Source: Betaproteobacteria bacterium
GTDB taxonomy: Bacteria > Pseudomonadota > Gammaproteobacteria > Burkholderiales > Burkholderiaceae_D
Direction: 5' to 3'
Length of the DNA stretch: 10,336 bases
Assembly (NCBI GenBank): GCA_015655165.1
Contig: JAATFN010000131.1
Coordinates: 1 to 10,336 of the forward strand
The notes beneath the pieces are model-generated. The model did not search any database. It saw nothing but the letters and a program-made list of their open reading frames with translations, and had not been told where the DNA came from. Below are positions 7,024 to 10,336 of this stretch, in pieces. A program made the position numbers and the translations under genes. Numbering within the stretch: the first letter of the stretch is position 1; every line of letters begins with the position of its first letter.

Positions 7024-7743
7024 TCAGAATAATAAACCTCGCAAGCGTGCCTCGTTAATTGCTTTCGTGCGTGAAGATACAGATAGCTTTCGGTACATGT
7101 TCTTGACATGACATTCTACTGTGTACTTTGAGATGAACAGTGTTTCTGCAATTTCCCGGTTTGTCAGTCCATCGGCAACGAGATTCAAAATTTCTTTTTC
7201 CCGGTTACTTAATACCATCGCCACATCACTCTCCATGGCAGCAGATGTCGTCACATGAGTTTGCTGTTCGGCTTTAGAAGGAGTTGTGTCGATTAGCGAC
7301 AGGATATGGCGGGCAATGAACGGGTCGATTGGCGCCCCGCCCCGCAATGTACTTCTAATCGAGAGGATGACTTCCAGATCATCGCGCTCTTTTAATACAT
7401 AGCCGTTCGCACCGGCTTTCAACGCTTTTAAAATAATATCTTCGGTACTCCAGGCAGAAATGACCAGAATACTCATTGCCGGATCTGATGTACGTAGCTT
7501 GACGATCAGATCGATCCCGTTACCGTCTGGCAAGCCCAAATCAACCAATGCCATGGCAAATGGTTGATCTTCTATATATGCCGATGCTTGTGCCAAATCT
7601 CCCGCACATACCAATGCTTCATCGGTATACCCCAACTGATTCATTAAGCCATGCAACCGTTTTTGCATCAGCATATCGTCTTCAACGATTAATACCGGTG
7701 CGGGAAGAATCAGATTGCTTGCATTCTGTATGATGTTTGACAT
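7024..7743 (-). CDS. NarL/FixJ-family response regulator
   Basis: A 239-residue cytoplasmic DNA-binding regulator. The receiver domain (about residues 15-135) has acidic VEDD at 20-23, phospho-acceptor Asp68 in LVDLGLPDG, the switch Ser in VISAW and the conserved Lys in VLKERDD. A LuxR-type helix-turn-helix occupies about 178-236, with LSNREKEIL, LTNREIAETLFIS and VECHVKNMYRKL. An open frame runs upstream to a TTG at 7827, but that would add 28 residues before a normal receiver start. The ATG at 7743 is preceded by GAGAGA and gives the usual domain layout. It is followed by the kinase gene with a 17-base gap, or a CTGA overlap if the kinase uses CTG. Likely targets are its own promoter and msrPQ, which is inference from position. 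Confidence 0.92.
   Translation of the reverse strand: MSNIIQNASNLILPAPVLIVEDDMLMQKRLHGLMNQLGYTDEALVCAGDLAQASAYIEDQPFAMALVDLGLPDGNGIDLIVKLRTSDPAMSILVISAWSTEDIILKALKAGANGYVLKERDDLEVILSIRSTLRGGAPIDPFIARHILSLIDTTPSKAEQQTHVTTSAAMESDVAMVLSNREKEILNLVADGLTNREIAETLFISKYTVECHVKNMYRKLSVSSRTKAINEARLRGLLF
7027..7040 (-). promoter_or_regulatory. Candidate ribosome site and non-ATG start for the histidine kinase
   Basis: GAGG (7040-7037) lies 9 bases before an in-frame CTG (7027-7025), which overlaps the regulator stop TGA (7026-7024) as CTGA. An ATT at 7030 is 6 bases from GAGG. The annotated ATG at 7006 has no comparable site. Starting at CTG adds the residues IRLIFI after the initiator, completing a signal peptide with a positive n-region. 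Confidence 0.45.
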
Positions 7744-7984
7744 GCGTCTCTCTAATTCATTAGCACAATTGAATTGATGCAGTACTGCAGATTGGATTGA
7801 TCCGGTATAAGTACTACACAGTAGCAATAACGCTATAGTAGGATAAAACTGCCCTCATTTGATATATCCCTCTCAAAATACCAGTTTTCAGGTATGCCCG
7901 CTTTACAGCGATATTTGTACAATCAGTGACATAGACACGGTTAAAACTATATGACAGCACGTTATCCTAAAGAGGGAATCACTG
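7744..7984. other. Divergent intergenic region between the response regulator and luxE-like genes
   Basis: These 241 bases must carry both divergent promoters. A perfect 12-bp palindrome TGCAGTACTGCA lies at 7778-7789, a second AGTACT core at 7810-7815 with an overlapping CTAC-ACA-GTAG inverted repeat (7814-7824), and ATACC-N8-GGTAT at 7878-7895. A weak sigma-70 candidate for the plus-strand genes is GTGACA (7926-7931), a 16-base spacer and TATATG (7948-7953). No clear promoter was found for the regulator. Confidence 0.5.
7926..7953 (+). promoter_or_regulatory. Weak candidate sigma-70 promoter for the luxE-luxC pair
   Basis: GTGACA matches the -35 consensus at five of six positions. TATATG matches the -10 at four of six, with a short 16-base spacer. 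It is 31 bases before the luxE-like ATG. It is plausible by place but not strong by sequence. Confidence 0.3.
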
Positions 7985-9109
7985 ATGCCATCCGCATCCA
8001 TCCAACAATGTTGCAATATTCGCACACCCTATGCAGCAAGCAATGACCATGATTTTATCAATGCCATGCGTGATATTGTGCGCTGGCATGAAGAACGCTG
8101 TGACTGGTACAAACAGTTTTTACAACAGCACCATATTGTTAGTGCGTCGTTATTAACGCTGGACGACATCATCAATATTCCGCCTGTCCATGCCAATTTC
8201 TTCAAATACCATCAGGTCACATCCGTACCCCAAAATAATATTGTCGCGCATCTGACATCGTCAGGAACCACCGGGCAGAAATCACAAATGTTTTTTGATG
8301 CATTCACAATGGAGTCGGCGCGTCGCATGGTTGATGATTGCATGGCAGCACGCGGTACTATTAGTCCATATCCGGCCAATTATCTGGTCAATGCCTATGA
8401 ACCCTATCCAGGCTTTAAGGTTGGTACATCCAACACCAACCAATATCTGATGCGCTATGCCACACCGTCAAAAACGTTTTGGACATTACGGGCTATCGGT
8501 GATGGCAAACATGAATTCGATATTTTTGGTGCATTGGCGGCTCTTCAGTCCTATGCGCAAAGTGATATACCGGCACGCATTATCGGTTTTCCTGCATTTT
8601 TGCATTTCATCATCGAACGTATGCAACAAATGCAACTGGCGCCGATAAAATTGCCATACGACAGTTGGGTGATCTTTGGTGGAGGCTGGAAAGGTCATGC
8701 AGACAAAGCGATATCGCGCGTTGAACTAGCCAACAATATCCAACATTGGTTAGGCATTCATCCCGACCATATCGTCGAAACTTTTGGTGCAGTGGAACAC
8801 TGTATTCCTTATGTGGGGTGCACACATCAGCATTTACATGTTCCAGTCTGGTCTAAAGTGGTCATTCGTGATGTAAAAACCTTGCAAGCCATAGGTTACG
8901 AAAAATCAGGTTTTCTTTCTTTTATTTCTCCTTATATTACTTCCGTGCCAGCACACAGTGTCGTGATGGGAGATCTGGCAATACTGCATCCACCAGGTAG
9001 CTGTGATTGTGGCAATACGTCAGCATGGTTTGAAGTGTTAGGACGTGCCGGCACCTCTACAAATAAAAGCTGTGCAGCAGCAGCATCAGAATTACTGTCT
9101 AAATCATAA
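7985..9109 (+). CDS. luxE: LuxE-type acyl-protein synthetase
   Basis: A 374-residue protein of the LuxE family (usually ~370-380), related to ANL adenylating enzymes. In luminous bacteria LuxE uses ATP to activate a fatty acid, holds it as a thioester on a C-terminal cysteine, and hands it to LuxC. The adenylate motif SSGTTGQKS is present (SGTTG at 93-97). Further family-like stretches are VIFGGGWKGH near 227-236, ETFGAVEHC near 264-272 and CDCGNTSAWFEVLGR near 338-352. Cys363, eleven residues from the end, matches the acylated cysteine near position 364 of characterised LuxE. The ATG is preceded by GAGGG (7972-7976) at 8 bases. A luxC-like gene follows after 45 bases, so the pair is an operon. 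The true substrate may differ from the tetradecanoate of luminous species. Confidence 0.88.
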   Translation: MPSASIQQCCNIRTPYAASNDHDFINAMRDIVRWHEERCDWYKQFLQQHHIVSASLLTLDDIINIPPVHANFFKYHQVTSVPQNNIVAHLTSSGTTGQKSQMFFDAFTMESARRMVDDCMAARGTISPYPANYLVNAYEPYPGFKVGTSNTNQYLMRYATPSKTFWTLRAIGDGKHEFDIFGALAALQSYAQSDIPARIIGFPAFLHFIIERMQQMQLAPIKLPYDSWVIFGGGWKGHADKAISRVELANNIQHWLGIHPDHIVETFGAVEHCIPYVGCTHQHLHVPVWSKVVIRDVKTLQAIGYEKSGFLSFISPYITSVPAHSVVMGDLAILHPPGSCDCGNTSAWFEVLGRAGTSTNKSCAAAASELLSKS

Positions 9110-9154
9110 CTGGCTACAGACACATTGTCTGCCCTATTTTATCGAGGTTTCATC

Positions 9155-10336
9155 GTGTTAATTCCTCATTCTGACAACGAACGCACCCACTTATGGTTCG
9201 GTGAATCTGTTGATAACCTGAATATACAATTTCATATTGGACAGTTGCGTGACCATCTGGACAATACACTGGTCAAACAGTTTTCAATCGATCATCTGCT
9301 GCGTGCATGCAAGGCTCTATCAGACGACATTGCACAAGAAGACAATGCATTTTTGCAACTGGTCGAGCAAGCGGCCATGGCTGTTGGCGACAAAGCAGCA
9401 CAAAGCGTCGTACACAGTTTGGCTACCATGTTAAAACCCGAATTCTTGCAAACAAAACTGCAATGTGAGCTAGGAACAAGTACGCCAGGCATTCTTGAAC
9501 GACGCTATCCGGAAAGACAATACGAAGCATGGTTGCCAGCCGGTTGTATTGTTCATGTCATGCCATCCAATGTACTCATTGCTGCTGCGATGGGGTTATT
9601 GGAAAGCTTATTGCTAGGTAATATCAACATCGTTAAAGTGGGTGCACGCGATACTGGCTTTACATCTGTATTTGCACGATTATTGATTGCACACGACAGT
9701 AGTGGCCAACTCAAAGACTACATCGCTGTATTACATCTATCATCACAGCATCAAACTGTTTTCAAACAATTATTCCAGCATGCCGATATCATTTCCGCAT
9801 GGGGTGGCGAAGCTGCGATTACAGCAGTCAAACAGCATGCGCCTGCTAGCGCCAAGGTGATTGCGTGGGGACACAAAGTCTCTTTCGGTTATATCGCCAA
9901 CCGATGTATCGATGATCAATCGGTAATTGATGCATTTGCACGCGATATCTGCCGGCTCGACCAACAGGCGTGTTCAAGCCCGCAAACATTACTTGTAGAA
10001 ATTGAAGAACAAGAAAATTTAATGGCTTTTGCACAGCGCATGGCCGAAGCACTAACACGTATTTCACCAACAATTGATCGAACGGTGCCAGATGTATCAG
10101 AACAAGCGGAAATCACGACAACCTTGAGCGTGGCACGCGCGGAAAAAGCATTGGGTTTAACCGATTTGATCGAGGATCCGAATGGTCAATGGCGCATTCT
10201 GGTTGACTATCGACTTGGCTTAAGCCCTTCTCCGCTTTATCGGACAATCTGGATCAAACCGGTGCAACGCAATCGACTAAGCCAATCATTACGTCCGATG
10301 CGCCAATGGTTGCAGACATGTGGTTTAGCTGCCGAC
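9155..10336 (+). CDS. luxC: LuxC-type fatty acyl reductase, C-terminus outside the window
   Basis: The first 394 codons of a LuxC-family reductase (family length ~480), open to the window edge without a stop. LuxC is an aldehyde-dehydrogenase-like enzyme that takes the acyl group from LuxE and reduces it with NADPH to a fatty aldehyde. Family features are WLPAGCIVHVMPSNV near 127-141, followed by LLGNINIVKVGARD, then AWGGEAAI and WGHKVSFGYI, and the catalytic cysteine Cys273 in DQQACSSPQ. The start is a GTG at 9155 with GAGG (9144-9147) seven bases upstream; no ATG is available nearby. It is co-directional with the luxE-like gene 45 bases upstream. The cut at 10336 is the window edge, not evidence of truncation. 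Confidence 0.88.
   Translation, partial: MLIPHSDNERTHLWFGESVDNLNIQFHIGQLRDHLDNTLVKQFSIDHLLRACKALSDDIAQEDNAFLQLVEQAAMAVGDKAAQSVVHSLATMLKPEFLQTKLQCELGTSTPGILERRYPERQYEAWLPAGCIVHVMPSNVLIAAAMGLLESLLLGNINIVKVGARDTGFTSVFARLLIAHDSSGQLKDYIAVLHLSSQHQTVFKQLFQHADIISAWGGEAAITAVKQHAPASAKVIAWGHKVSFGYIANRCIDDQSVIDAFARDICRLDQQACSSPQTLLVEIEEQENLMAFAQRMAEALTRISPTIDRTVPDVSEQAEITTTLSVARAEKALGLTDLIEDPNGQWRILVDYRLGLSPSPLYRTIWIKPVQRNRLSQSLRPMRQWLQTCGLAAD

Noticed and set aside
7744..7827. N-terminal extension of the response regulator from a TTG at 7827
   Set aside because: It adds 28 residues with no domain character. The ATG at 7743 gives a normal receiver start and has a purine-rich GAGAGA sequence before it.

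Overview
The window looks like a chromosomal segment of a heterotrophic proteobacterium with moderate-to-low GC (mid-40s percent by eye). The gene types and protein style lean towards Betaproteobacteria, but no ribosomal or phylogenetic marker is present to fix this. Seven complete protein genes and one gene cut by the right edge are supported. No tRNA, rRNA, CRISPR array or insertion sequence was seen.

Layout. On the minus strand, read from right to left, the order is: a NarL-type response regulator (7743-7024), a membrane sensor histidine kinase (7006-5150), the periplasmic methionine sulfoxide reductase pair msrP (5075-4101) and msrQ (4101-3466), a 366-base intergenic region, then the NAD(P)H-dependent nitrite reductase genes nirB (3099-517) and nirD (520-149). 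On the plus strand, divergent from the regulator across 241 bases, lie a LuxE-type acyl-protein synthetase gene (7985-9109) and a LuxC-type fatty acyl reductase gene (9155 to the window end, partial).

The most informative stretch is the nirB leader. It contains a textbook sigma-54 promoter (TGGCAC-N5-TTGC), then a 9-bp hairpin with hexaloop AAUGGC, then a 4-bp GC hairpin with hexaloop AAAGGC. The loop and 3' arm of the second hairpin are also the start of the 5' arm of a very strong intrinsic terminator that ends 33 bases before nirB. The two loops share A at position 1 and G at position 4, the signature of ANTAR-protein antitermination targets (NasR/NasT type). Nitrite assimilation therefore appears to be under double control: nitrogen status through RpoN, and nitrate/nitrite through an ANTAR antiterminator encoded outside the window.

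The two-component system and msrPQ are tightly packed in one direction, which suggests that the kinase/regulator pair controls periplasmic methionine repair. In E. coli msrPQ sits beside the unrelated HprSR system. The kinase ATG lacks a ribosome site; a CTG codon overlapping the regulator stop as CTGA, preceded by GAGG, would give a much better signal peptide. The luxE-luxC pair retains its key residues (SGTTG adenylation motif and C-terminal Cys363 in LuxE; Cys273 in LuxC), so an ATP- and NADPH-dependent fatty acid to aldehyde pathway seems intact, yet no luciferase gene is visible.
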